A DNA stretch of 12,724 nt, from the NCBI GenBank assembly GCA_014730235.1, contig WJIO01000216.1, forward strand, positions 1-12,724, read 5' to 3'. Of the stretch, positions 1 through 6,518 are shown piece after piece. Each line of letters starts with the position of its first letter. Position 1 is the first letter of the stretch. Origin of the DNA: Candidatus Poribacteria bacterium. Its GTDB lineage: Bacteria; Poribacteria; DTPJ01; WJIO01. The notes below the pieces were generated by a model. That model was not told the DNA's origin, did no database searches, and saw nothing but the letters and a program-made list of their open reading frames with translations. Both the position numbers and the translations under genes were made by a program.

Positions 1-682
1 ACAAAACTAGAAGAGCATCCTTTTTCGATGTGGTTTCGTTTTGGATATTTCGGGTTTTATCTTTTATATCCGAAATAAGCTTTTTCTCCTGTTTTGACAG
101 TTTTTCGTTATTCAATTCATCCATTTTTTTATCAAGCTCAGTTGCTATATCTTTAATATCTTTTTGTATTTCCAGGGGTATATAATAGGGATCAGCATAT
201 TGTGCAGGTATAAAATTAAATGAGAATAATAAGACTACAAATAGAGGCAGGAGTTTGGATGATGTTGTAAACATCCGGGGACACACGACTTCAGGTTTAA
301 TGGAAAGACAGTGTTGATAAGCATCATTCAACTGAAGTTCCTCAAGATAACTTTTTTTGTCCTGAAGAGAAATTTCCAGGGCACTGCTCAGACGCTCTTT
401 GAGGTTAAGTGTTGATTCTGCTTTAATAAGGGCTTGCACAGGTGAAACTCTTGAAGTAAAAGCTCTTATTAAACCTGATACAATACTGATAACCAAAATC
501 AATATTGATATTATTAATACTGGTACAGGTAAAATCCAGAACTTGCTTATGATTATAATCATTGCGATTAAGCCGATTCCCCAGAGCATTGTAACTGACG
601 TAAAGCGAATCAAACCACAGAGATTCATCCTTCGAGCCAGGGATCTTGCTGTATGGATTATAAATATTTCTTTATCTGACAT
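1..682 (-). CDS. Partial membrane protein with a coiled-coil region, DUF4175-like (runs off the window edge)
   Basis: This minus-strand reading frame has no stop codon before the window edge: 227 codons are visible and the C-terminus is missing. The N-terminus holds two adjacent hydrophobic segments (about residues 29-47 and 50-73). A short conserved-looking stretch follows (residues 88-104, AESTLNLKERLSSALEI). A third hydrophobic segment lies at about 143-160, and then comes a charged, Lys/Glu-rich, probably coiled-coil region from about 165 onward. The layout of two TM segments, an 'LxLKxRLxxALE' motif, a third TM and a coiled coil is what I recall of large membrane proteins encoded beside MoxR AAA ATPase and DUF58 genes (DUF4175-like). 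That link is from memory and those neighbours are outside the window. ATG at 682 follows an in-frame TAA with no other good start between, but no clear Shine-Dalgarno precedes it. An internal ATG at codon 19 is an alternative start. Confidence 0.72.
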   Translation of the reverse strand, partial: MSDKEIFIIHTARSLARRMNLCGLIRFTSVTMLWGIGLIAMIIIISKFWILPVPVLIISILILVISIVSGLIRAFTSRVSPVQALIKAESTLNLKERLSSALEISLQDKKSYLEELQLNDAYQHCLSIKPEVVCPRMFTTSSKLLPLFVVLLFSFNFIPAQYADPYYIPLEIQKDIKDIATELDKKMDELNNEKLSKQEKKLISDIKDKTRNIQNETTSKKDALLVL

Positions 683-716
683 ATCAATTATTATTGTAAT
701 TGTTTAATGCGTTTAT

Positions 717-745
717 ATAGTAATTTATTTTTCATTATATTGCAA
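717..745 (-). promoter_or_regulatory. Candidate sigma-A promoter for the partial membrane protein gene
   Basis: On the minus strand TTGCAA (745-740) is separated by 17 nt from TACTAT (722-717), placing transcription start about 30 nt before the ATG at 682. The region is very AT-rich, so chance matches are likely. A perfect TATAAT (also minus strand, overlapping the -35 box) lacks a suitable upstream -35. I see no intrinsic terminator between the RNase H stop and this point, so read-through is also possible. Confidence 0.35.
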
Positions 746-839
746 GATATATACCACATATTTTATGGCTTAAATTTCTATGCTTTGGCGGTTTACAAAA
801 ACAAGAATGACCACTAAGTATACAGGTAATGTATAGTTT

Positions 840-1559
840 CTACAAAGGCAGTTCCCTCTCTCCGTTATGATACTCATTCCATAAAGTTTCCAAAGATTCT
901 TTATATGATTCAGATTTTAATTCATGGTATCGTAAAACATAAGGTTCTTTTTTTGTGTTATAAATATTAAGATAACCCAGGGAATTCCTCCCTAATTCGA
1001 TTTTTATTTTAGCACAATTGGAGTTATAAATCCCCTTTAGCTCAGCATTATAGCTATTTTCCAGGAGAAAAGACACAAATCCCTCTGCATATTTATATAA
1101 TTCAGATTCATCAATATTATTTGTATTGTTGAATCCTGCACCTTTTCTGGCCAATTCATCGGCTCGATCGTTCCATTTATCTCCTGTATGACTTTCGACT
1201 TTATGCCAGTGTATTTTTATACCACTTTTGCGTATAAAATCTAAATATTCCCGGGTTAAATCCTGCTTTGCTTTCCAATCTCCAGTGACCCATTCCTTTA
1301 CACCTTTATAATCATAAAATATGTCAATTTCCCTGACAGAATTCTTTTTACACCATACTATAACCTGTCTGACTGCGTAAAGCTCTCCAGAAACATTCCG
1401 CGCTTTATACACCATATCTTCTGGCACTGATCCCCATAATTCATCAACAATTTTATTATTTTTCAGGATAACAGCACCATAACCTGTAGAATTTTCGTAA
1501 TATGAGCCATCTACATATATATGGTAATTGTTTTCCGCTTCTTCAGAATGGTATGACAT
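840..1559 (-). CDS. Ribonuclease H type 1 with an extra C-terminal region
   Basis: Hydrolyses the RNA strand of RNA-DNA hybrids, using two metal ions. With the start chosen here (239 aa), the RNase H fold covers roughly residues 10-140. The four acidic catalytic residues are visible: D17 in YVDGSYY, E59 in NVSGELYAV, D83 in IFYDYKG, and D134 in RADELAR. The flexible-loop His is H124 in SHTG. About 100 residues follow (140-239) that a minimal bacterial RNase HI (about 155 aa) lacks. This part is rich in Tyr and Asn, has alternating beta-like and helical segments, and matches nothing I recognise. The longest frame starts at ATG 1577, but GGAG at 1569-1566 sits six bases before ATG 1559 and lies inside the longer version, so I prefer 1559. 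No promoter is obvious in the short gap downstream of the ahcY terminator palindrome. The RNase H activity is confident; the role of the tail is unknown. Confidence 0.9.
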   Translation of the reverse strand: MSYHSEEAENNYHIYVDGSYYENSTGYGAVILKNNKIVDELWGSVPEDMVYKARNVSGELYAVRQVIVWCKKNSVREIDIFYDYKGVKEWVTGDWKAKQDLTREYLDFIRKSGIKIHWHKVESHTGDKWNDRADELARKGAGFNNTNNIDESELYKYAEGFVSFLLENSYNAELKGIYNSNCAKIKIELGRNSLGYLNIYNTKKEPYVLRYHELKSESYKESLETLWNEYHNGERELPL

Positions 1560-1565
1560 TTCAAA

Positions 1566-1569
1566 CTCC
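1566..1569 (-). promoter_or_regulatory. Ribosome binding site that sets the RNase H start
   Basis: Minus-strand GGAG followed by six bases (TTTGAA) and ATG at 1559. The two upstream in-frame ATGs (1577 and 1571) have no purine-rich SD at a suitable distance. Confidence 0.65.
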
Positions 1570-1602
1570 ATAATCATTCTGGTTCTTTAGGATTTAATAG
1601 CT

Positions 1603-1647
1603 AAATAAAACATCCACGGGGCACAAGTACTTGTGCCCCGTGGATGT
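1603..1647 (-). terminator. Intrinsic terminator of the metK-ahcY operon, built on a 38-nt perfect palindrome
   Basis: Two 19-nt arms (1610-1628 and 1629-1647) are exact reverse complements with no unpaired centre. The arms contain a GC-rich block (CACGGGGCAC). On the minus strand the hairpin is followed by TTTATTT (1609-1603), a good U-rich tail for a transcript that ended ahcY 18 bases earlier. On the plus strand the flank (aaatgg) has no T-run, so termination should be one-directional. The perfect 19-bp arms are longer than most simple terminators, so an additional or different origin is possible. Confidence 0.8.
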
Positions 1648-1665
1648 AAATGGATAAATTAAATT

Positions 1666-2922
1666 CTATGTTCCCATAGTCCATTCTGACAGATATTTTT
1701 CCTGTTCTTCTGTCAATTCATCTATTTTGATACCCATAGTTTTCAGTTTTAAACTTGCAACCTTCTCGTCAATATCCCTGGGAACTCCGTATACTTTCTT
1801 TTCCAGTCTATCACTGTATTTTGCCATATATTCTGCGCACAGGGCCTGGTTTGCAAAACTCATATCCATAACACTGGCTGGGTGACCTTCAGCGGCGGCA
1901 AGATTAATAAGTCTCCCTTCACCTAAAAGGTTAATCTTTCGCCCGTTTTCCATTGTATACTCATCCACATACTCGCGAATTCTGCGCTTGTTTACGCTTA
2001 ATTCTTCCAGGGATTTAATATCAAGCTCTACATTGAAATGTCCGGAGTTACATATAATAGCACCATCTTTCATGGTCTTAAAGTGTCCTTTGCGGATAAC
2101 GTTCATATCTCCGGTGAGAGTTACGAATACATTGCCTTCTTTTACTGCATCAGCAATAGGCATAACTCTGTATCCGTCCATAACGGCTTCCAAAGCCCGA
2201 AGTGGATCGACTTCTACAACAATTACGTTTGCCCCGAGTCCTCTGGCTCTCATGGCAACACCGCGACCACACCATCCATAACCGCACACAACAACCACGC
2301 TTCCGGCCATAAGTATATTTGTTGCCCGGATTATTCCGTCTATTGTGCTCTGACCTGTACCGTAACGATTATCAAAAAAATGTTTTGTGTCCGCATCATT
2401 TACTGCGATAATGGGATACATTAATACATTATTAACTTCCATACTTCTCAATCGAATTACACCGGTTGTTGTTTCTTCTGTTCCACCTATAATATCTTCC
2501 AGCAATTCCGTTTGTTCTGAATGTACCGTACAAACTAAATCAGCACCATCATCCATAGTTATCATGGGCTTGTGTTCCAGCGCGCCGTTTATATGGCTGT
2601 AGTATGTATCATTATCTTCACCTTTTATGGCAAAAACTGGTATCTGGCTTCCCTTTACCAGAGCAGCGGCTACATCATCCTGGGTACTAAGAGGATTGGA
2701 AGCGCATACAGCCACTTCTGCACCGCCGGCTTTTAATGTGCGCATTAGTACACCTGTTTCTGTGGTTACATGCAAGCAAGCTGATACACGAACCCCGGTA
2801 AGGGGTTTTTCTTTTTCAAAACGCTCCCGGATTGATCGCAAAACAGGCATGAATTGCTCCGCCCATTCTATACGTAATTCTCCCTTAGAAGCCAGTTCTA
2901 TGTCCTTAATGTCGTATTTCAT
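1666..2922 (-). CDS. ahcY: Adenosylhomocysteinase (S-adenosyl-L-homocysteine hydrolase)
   Basis: NAD-dependent enzyme that splits S-adenosylhomocysteine, the product of SAM-dependent methylation, into homocysteine and adenosine, in the cytoplasm. At 418 aa it matches the shorter bacterial/archaeal form. Visible family motifs are the substrate-site stretch [13 protein letters not shown] (residues 47-59), [25 protein letters not shown], the Rossmann NAD site [13 protein letters not shown], and the conserved [19 protein letters not shown] near the C-terminus. It ends in SEWTMGT and so lacks the Lys-Tyr C-terminal tail of eukaryotic-type enzymes. ATG at 2922 overlaps the metK stop by one base (TAATG), and GAGG (2933-2930) lies seven bases upstream inside metK, so translation is probably coupled. 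It shares the upstream SAM-I riboswitch with metK. S-inosylhomocysteine hydrolase, a close archaeal relative, cannot be excluded from motifs alone. Confidence 0.96.
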   Translation of the reverse strand: MKYDIKDIELASKGELRIEWAEQFMPVLRSIRERFEKEKPLTGVRVSACLHVTTETGVLMRTLKAGGAEVAVCASNPLSTQDDVAAALVKGSQIPVFAIKGEDNDTYYSHINGALEHKPMITMDDGADLVCTVHSEQTELLEDIIGGTEETTTGVIRLRSMEVNNVLMYPIIAVNDADTKHFFDNRYGTGQSTIDGIIRATNILMAGSVVVVCGYGWCGRGVAMRARGLGANVIVVEVDPLRALEAVMDGYRVMPIADAVKEGNVFVTLTGDMNVIRKGHFKTMKDGAIICNSGHFNVELDIKSLEELSVNKRRIREYVDEYTMENGRKINLLGEGRLINLAAAEGHPASVMDMSFANQALCAEYMAKYSDRLEKKVYGVPRDIDEKVASLKLKTMGIKIDELTEEQEKYLSEWTMGT

Positions 2923-4070
2923 TATTTTACCTCATCTTTAAGTATTTGGGCGTAATCTGTAAGTTCCCACGTAAACCCATCTTCTTCTCTGCCAAAATGA
3001 CCGTATGCTGCTGTATTTTCATATATAGGTCTTCTAAGCTTTAAACGTTTTATAATTCCACCAGGAGTCAAATCGAAATTTTTTCTTACAATTTCCACCA
3101 GCCTATTTTCTTCCACTTTACCAGTACCGTAAGTTTCTATGGATATAGAAACAGGATCAGCTACCCCTATGACATAAGCTATCTGTATTTCGCATTTATC
3201 AGCTAATCCGGCAGCTACTATGTTTTTTGCCACATGACGAGCTGCGTAAGAACCGCTTCGGTCAACCTTGGTTGGGTCTTTACCGGAAAAGCAGCCGCCT
3301 CCATGTGCGCCAGCTCCACCGTATGTATCAACAATAATCTTCCTTCCGGTTAATCCTGTATCGGCCATAGGGCCACCCATGACAAAACGGCCTGTGGCAT
3401 TTATATGATAGGTAGGATTATCTTTTAAAAGTTCAGATGGTATGACAGGTTTTACAACTTGTTCGATTATTGCCTCCCGAAGCTGTTTTTCTTTAATATT
3501 GGGGTCATGTTGAGCCGCTATAACTATAGTGTGAACTCGCTTGGGTTTTCCATCCACATATTCTACAGTTACCTGGGATTTTCCATCGGGACGCAGAAAA
3601 TCCAGAATTTCCTGTTTTCTTACATGGGATAACCTTTTGGCTAATTTATGGGCAAGCAAAATAGGCATGGGCATAAGTTCATCTGTTTCACGACAGGCAT
3701 AACCAAACATCATCCCCTGGTCTCCTGCCCCTTCTTTTTCCACAACTCCCATTGCAATATCCGGGGATTGTTCGTCAATGGATGTTAATACGGCACAGGT
3801 TTCATAGTCAAAACCATAAGCAGCATCAGTATATCCAATGTGTTTAATTGTCTCTCTCACTGTTTTCGGTATATCCACATAGGATTTGGTGGTTATCTCA
3901 CCAGAAATTAGTGCCATACCGGTGGTAACCAGGGTTTCACAAGCTACTCTTCCATACGGATCTTCGGCCATTATGCTGTCAAGAATTGCATCAGAGATCT
4001 GATCTGATATTTTATCAGGATGGCCTTCTGTAACTGACTCTGATGTGAAAAGACGAATTTTTGTACTCAT
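2922..4070 (-). CDS. metK: S-adenosylmethionine synthetase (methionine adenosyltransferase)
   Basis: Makes SAM from methionine and ATP, releasing phosphate and pyrophosphate. The 382 aa length is normal for bacterial MetK. Signature motifs are present in order: [20 protein letters not shown] near the N-terminus (ATP/metal-binding His and Asp), [28 protein letters not shown], the P-loop-like [20 protein letters not shown], and [14 protein letters not shown]. The glycine loop reads GGGCFSG where most family members I recall have GGGAFSG. This is a mild variation. AAGGAAGG (4084-4077) ends six bases before ATG 4070. A complete SAM-I riboswitch and terminator precede it, so expression should fall when SAM is abundant. 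It overlaps ahcY by one base, forming a two-gene SAM synthesis/recycling operon. Confidence 0.98.
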   Translation of the reverse strand: MSTKIRLFTSESVTEGHPDKISDQISDAILDSIMAEDPYGRVACETLVTTGMALISGEITTKSYVDIPKTVRETIKHIGYTDAAYGFDYETCAVLTSIDEQSPDIAMGVVEKEGAGDQGMMFGYACRETDELMPMPILLAHKLAKRLSHVRKQEILDFLRPDGKSQVTVEYVDGKPKRVHTIVIAAQHDPNIKEKQLREAIIEQVVKPVIPSELLKDNPTYHINATGRFVMGGPMADTGLTGRKIIVDTYGGAGAHGGGCFSGKDPTKVDRSGSYAARHVAKNIVAAGLADKCEIQIAYVIGVADPVSISIETYGTGKVEENRLVEIVRKNFDLTPGGIIKRLKLRRPIYENTAAYGHFGREEDGFTWELTDYAQILKDEVK

Positions 4071-4094
4071 TTTTTACCTTCCTTTTTACTTGAC

Positions 4095-4125
4095 AAAAAA
4101 AATCCCTCCGAAACACGGAGGGATT
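4095..4125 (-). terminator. Riboswitch expression-platform terminator upstream of metK
   Basis: Perfect 10-bp stem (4125-4116 with 4110-4101 on the minus strand) with a five-base loop (TGTTT), followed by eight consecutive T residues overlapping the stem base (4102-4095). It sits 10 bases upstream of the metK ribosome binding site, as expected for a SAM-OFF transcription attenuator. No other terminator is visible after the S1 gene, so this hairpin may also stop S1 read-through transcripts. Confidence 0.93.
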
Positions 4126-4147
4126 CAAGACTTCTTATAGTGATGAA

Positions 4148-4255
4148 CCTTATCTACCAGGAAAATACCTGTGGGAATTGGCACCATTGTATTCAAATTG
4201 AATACCGGTTGCCAGGCTTCATAGGGCCCGTCCCTCCGCCACTCTGGATAAGGCT
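4148..4255 (-). promoter_or_regulatory. SAM-I (S-box) riboswitch aptamer
   Basis: The minus strand carries the S-box core almost letter for letter: CTTATCCAGAG, then GGCGGAGGGA, then GGGCCCTATGAAGCC and GGCAACC, and later GGTGCCAATTCC. P1 closes by CCTTATC (4253-4247) pairing with GATAAGG (4154-4148), extendable by one A-U and one G-U pair to 4255. A P3 hairpin (GTATTC/GAATAC, loop AATTT) and a P4 hairpin (CAGG/CCTG) are present. Known behaviour of the class: SAM stabilises P1, allowing the downstream terminator to form and shutting off metK-ahcY. I found no strong promoter between the S1 stop and the aptamer. The best -10-like TATAAG (4259-4254) would start transcription inside P1, so it is unlikely to be the one used. 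Confidence 0.97.
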
Positions 4256-4347
4256 TATAGAGTTTTCAGATTTTGCAGCAAACTTCTAAGGATTAATTAT
4301 CTCCTTCATATCATTCTGATCATTATGAAATACAAATATTTTAGATG

Positions 4348-6435
4348 TTATTCTTCGTCTTCATCCTGATCTGTTTCAAATCTGACGCTGTCTATCAGAT
4401 CTCCCATTGTAGGTCTACTACTGTCGCTGATTGTTTGATCGTCTGAGTATTGATCAATTTCTGATTGTTGCTGATCTGCTTTTACTTCTTTAAGGCTAAG
4501 ACCTATGCGTCGCTCTTCGGTATCAAGGCTTATTACCTTAAGATTAACTTCATCACCAACGGAGACAATTTCTTCCGGGTTATCAACATGTCTCTCATCA
4601 AGCTCTGAAATATGAATCAGACCTTCAACGCCTTCTTCCAGTTTTGCAAAGGCACCAAAGTTTGTAATATTAACAATGGTACCCTTAACAATAGAACCGA
4701 TGCCATATTTTTCTGGAACCAGTAACCAGGGATCAGGTTCTACTTGTTTTAGACCTAAAGAAACTCTTTGTTTTTCAGGATCGATACTAAGAACAACGGC
4801 TTCCACTTCATCGCCTTCTGATAATACATCGGCAGGATTCATCACTCGTTTAGCCCATGATAGGTCTGAAACATGGATTAATCCGTCAATACCTTCTTCG
4901 ATTTCCACGAAAGCACCAAAATCTGTGAGATTCCTTACACGGCCCTGTATCTTAGAACCCACCGGATATTTTTCAGCCAGAAGTTCCCAGGGATTTTGTT
5001 GAAGTTGTTTTATACCCAGGGAAATTTTCTGTTTGCTGACATTGACATCCAATACTCGAGCCTGTATAACATCACCTTTTTTAAGCAGTTTTGATGGATG
5101 GGGTATGCGTCGAGTCCATGACATCTCTGAGACATGGATTAAACCCTCAACTCCCGGTTCTAACTCCACAAAGGCACCGTAATCAACGATATTTACCACT
5201 TTTCCGGTAATAGTAGAACCAACAGGATATTTATCCTCGACGCTAAGCCATGGATCTTCGGTTTTTTGTTTAACACCCAGAGAAATTTTACCGGCTTCCA
5301 CATCCACCGCCAGAACCATTACTTCCAGCTTATCACCTACGGATACCACCTCAGATGGATGATTAACCCTTCCCCATGACATATCAGATTTGTGCAGCAG
5401 TCCATCAACTCCACCCAGATCAATAAACGCACCAAACTGAGTTATGTTTTTAACTACACCTTCTCTGATCTGTCCTACCTCAAGTGTAGATAGGGTTTCC
5501 TGGCGTTTCTTTTCTCTTTCCTCTTCCAGAATTACACGTCTGGATAATACGATATTTCGACGACGCTTGCTCAGTTTTATGACCTTCATATCCAGCGTTT
5601 TGCCGATAAAACGGTCAAAATTTTGAACGGGTCTGAGTTCTACCTGAGAAGCTGGTAAAAATGCTTTAACGTTGCCAATTTCTACCTTTAATCCTCCCTT
5701 GATCCGTCTGGTAACTTTACCCTGGATAACTTCACCCTTTTCATAGGCTTCAGCAATGCTATCCCAAACAAGCTTCTGATCGGCTATCTCCTTAGAAAGA
5801 ACAACCAGACCGTCCTGATCTTCTTTTCTAAGCAAATAAACGTCAACAGGGTCACCAACTTTTACATTCGGCGATCCGTCAGGAAGCGTGCCAAATTCTG
5901 AAACAGGTATATATCCTTCGGATTTATAGCCAACATCAACCATAACTTCGTCACGGTCAACCTTAACTACTATACCTTTTACGATTTCACCTTCTTCAAA
6001 GTCTTTCAAGGTTTCATCATAGGCTTCCAGGAGTTTTTCGCGTTCTTCTTCATTCAAGTCTAAATCATCTAAATCCAGATCTTCCAGATCTATATCAATA
6101 TCGTCGTCTGCGTCTTCGTCTGACGATTCTTCGTCTTTAGATGATTTTTTCTGATCAGAAGGTTCCTGAGCCTCAGACTCGTCCTGACTCTGAGCTTCAC
6201 CGCTTTCCTGTTCTGCGACTGTTTCATCAGTTACTTCATTGTCTGATGTTTCGTCTTCAACTTCTTCTTCTGTTTTTTCTGGACTGACTTCCGCAGGTTC
6301 TTCCTTTGGGGAAACTTCCTGCTTTTCTTCTGAAGGCTGTTCTTCCGAAATCTCTTGAACCGGCTTATCCTGCTTTTTTACCAGTTCTTCCGGTTTAGCC
6401 TGTTCGCCCTCTGTTATTGACTCTCTCTCGACCAT
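4348..6435 (-). CDS. rpsA: S1-domain RNA-binding protein, ribosomal protein S1 type, six S1 repeats
   Basis: Binds single-stranded RNA; in the classic form it helps mRNA dock on the 30S ribosome. Of 695 aa, residues 1-147 form a low-complexity Glu/Asp/Ser-rich leader with no predicted fold. Six S1 (OB-fold) repeats follow at about 148-215, 233-300, 319-390, 404-477, 491-564 and 578-649, then an acidic tail of about 45 residues. Repeats 3-6 have the canonical FGAF or YGAF and GLIHxS-type motifs. Repeats 1-2 are divergent, as in proteobacterial S1, where they contact the ribosome. Firmicute homologues often have about four repeats, so six plus the acidic leader is notable. AGGAGGT (6452-6446) lies 10 bases before ATG 6435. 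It follows ispH, as in many Clostridia where the two are fused, but here it is a separate gene with its own promoter. Whether it is a stable ribosomal subunit is not shown by sequence. Confidence 0.92.
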   Translation of the reverse strand: MVERESITEGEQAKPEELVKKQDKPVQEISEEQPSEEKQEVSPKEEPAEVSPEKTEEEVEDETSDNEVTDETVAEQESGEAQSQDESEAQEPSDQKKSSKDEESSDEDADDDIDIDLEDLDLDDLDLNEEEREKLLEAYDETLKDFEEGEIVKGIVVKVDRDEVMVDVGYKSEGYIPVSEFGTLPDGSPNVKVGDPVDVYLLRKEDQDGLVVLSKEIADQKLVWDSIAEAYEKGEVIQGKVTRRIKGGLKVEIGNVKAFLPASQVELRPVQNFDRFIGKTLDMKVIKLSKRRRNIVLSRRVILEEEREKKRQETLSTLEVGQIREGVVKNITQFGAFIDLGGVDGLLHKSDMSWGRVNHPSEVVSVGDKLEVMVLAVDVEAGKISLGVKQKTEDPWLSVEDKYPVGSTITGKVVNIVDYGAFVELEPGVEGLIHVSEMSWTRRIPHPSKLLKKGDVIQARVLDVNVSKQKISLGIKQLQQNPWELLAEKYPVGSKIQGRVRNLTDFGAFVEIEEGIDGLIHVSDLSWAKRVMNPADVLSEGDEVEAVVLSIDPEKQRVSLGLKQVEPDPWLLVPEKYGIGSIVKGTIVNITNFGAFAKLEEGVEGLIHISELDERHVDNPEEIVSVGDEVNLKVISLDTEERRIGLSLKEVKADQQQSEIDQYSDDQTISDSSRPTMGDLIDSVRFETDQDEDEE

Positions 6436-6489
6436 TAAGAAAAGTACCTCCTAAGACAAGATTTTGCATTTAAACATGCTGGGACACTT

Positions 6490-6518
6490 ACTATACAACA
6501 TAATGTCAATGTTGTCAA
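6490..6518 (-). promoter_or_regulatory. Strong sigma-A promoter for the S1 gene
   Basis: Minus-strand consensus TTGACA (6518-6513), 17-nt spacer, then TATAGT (6495-6490), one base from consensus. Start of transcription would fall near 6483, about 30 bases before the AGGAGGT. The -35 hexamer contains the TGA stop of ispH. A second TTGACA (6509-6504) lies three bases further on but is too close to the -10 to serve. Confidence 0.85.
6495..6515. promoter_or_regulatory. Operator-like dyad spanning the S1 promoter spacer
   Basis: ACAACAT (6495-6501) and ATGTTGT (6509-6515) are perfect inverted copies separated by seven bases (AATGTCA). The 21-bp dyad touches both the -10 and the -35 boxes, a position where a bound repressor would block polymerase. 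It matches no regulator site I know. It could also fold as a hairpin in ispH read-through RNA. Confidence 0.4.

Noticed and set aside
399-707. Plus-strand ORF of 102 aa near the start of the window
   Set aside because: It is antisense to the N-terminal coding part of the partial membrane protein (682-1), has an Ile/Thr-rich, low-complexity translation and no SD. The minus frame has TM segments, a conserved-looking motif and a coiled coil.
819-835. TATAC-N7-GTATA dyad after the RNase H stop
   Set aside because: Only five-base AT-rich arms and no T-run; not distinguishable from chance and not a terminator.
1988-2941. Several plus-strand ORFs across ahcY and metK
   Set aside because: They lie opposite coding sequence whose products are recognised beyond doubt, and their translations show no domain logic.
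4254-4282. TTGCTG-N16-TATAAG as metK promoter
   Set aside because: Transcription would begin inside the P1 helix of the SAM aptamer and destroy it.
6061-6435. Repetitive-looking GA/TC-rich stretch at the start of the S1 gene
   Set aside because: It is simply the codons of the Glu/Asp/Ser-rich leader; the frame is open and begins at a good SD. No CRISPR or tandem repeat unit is present.
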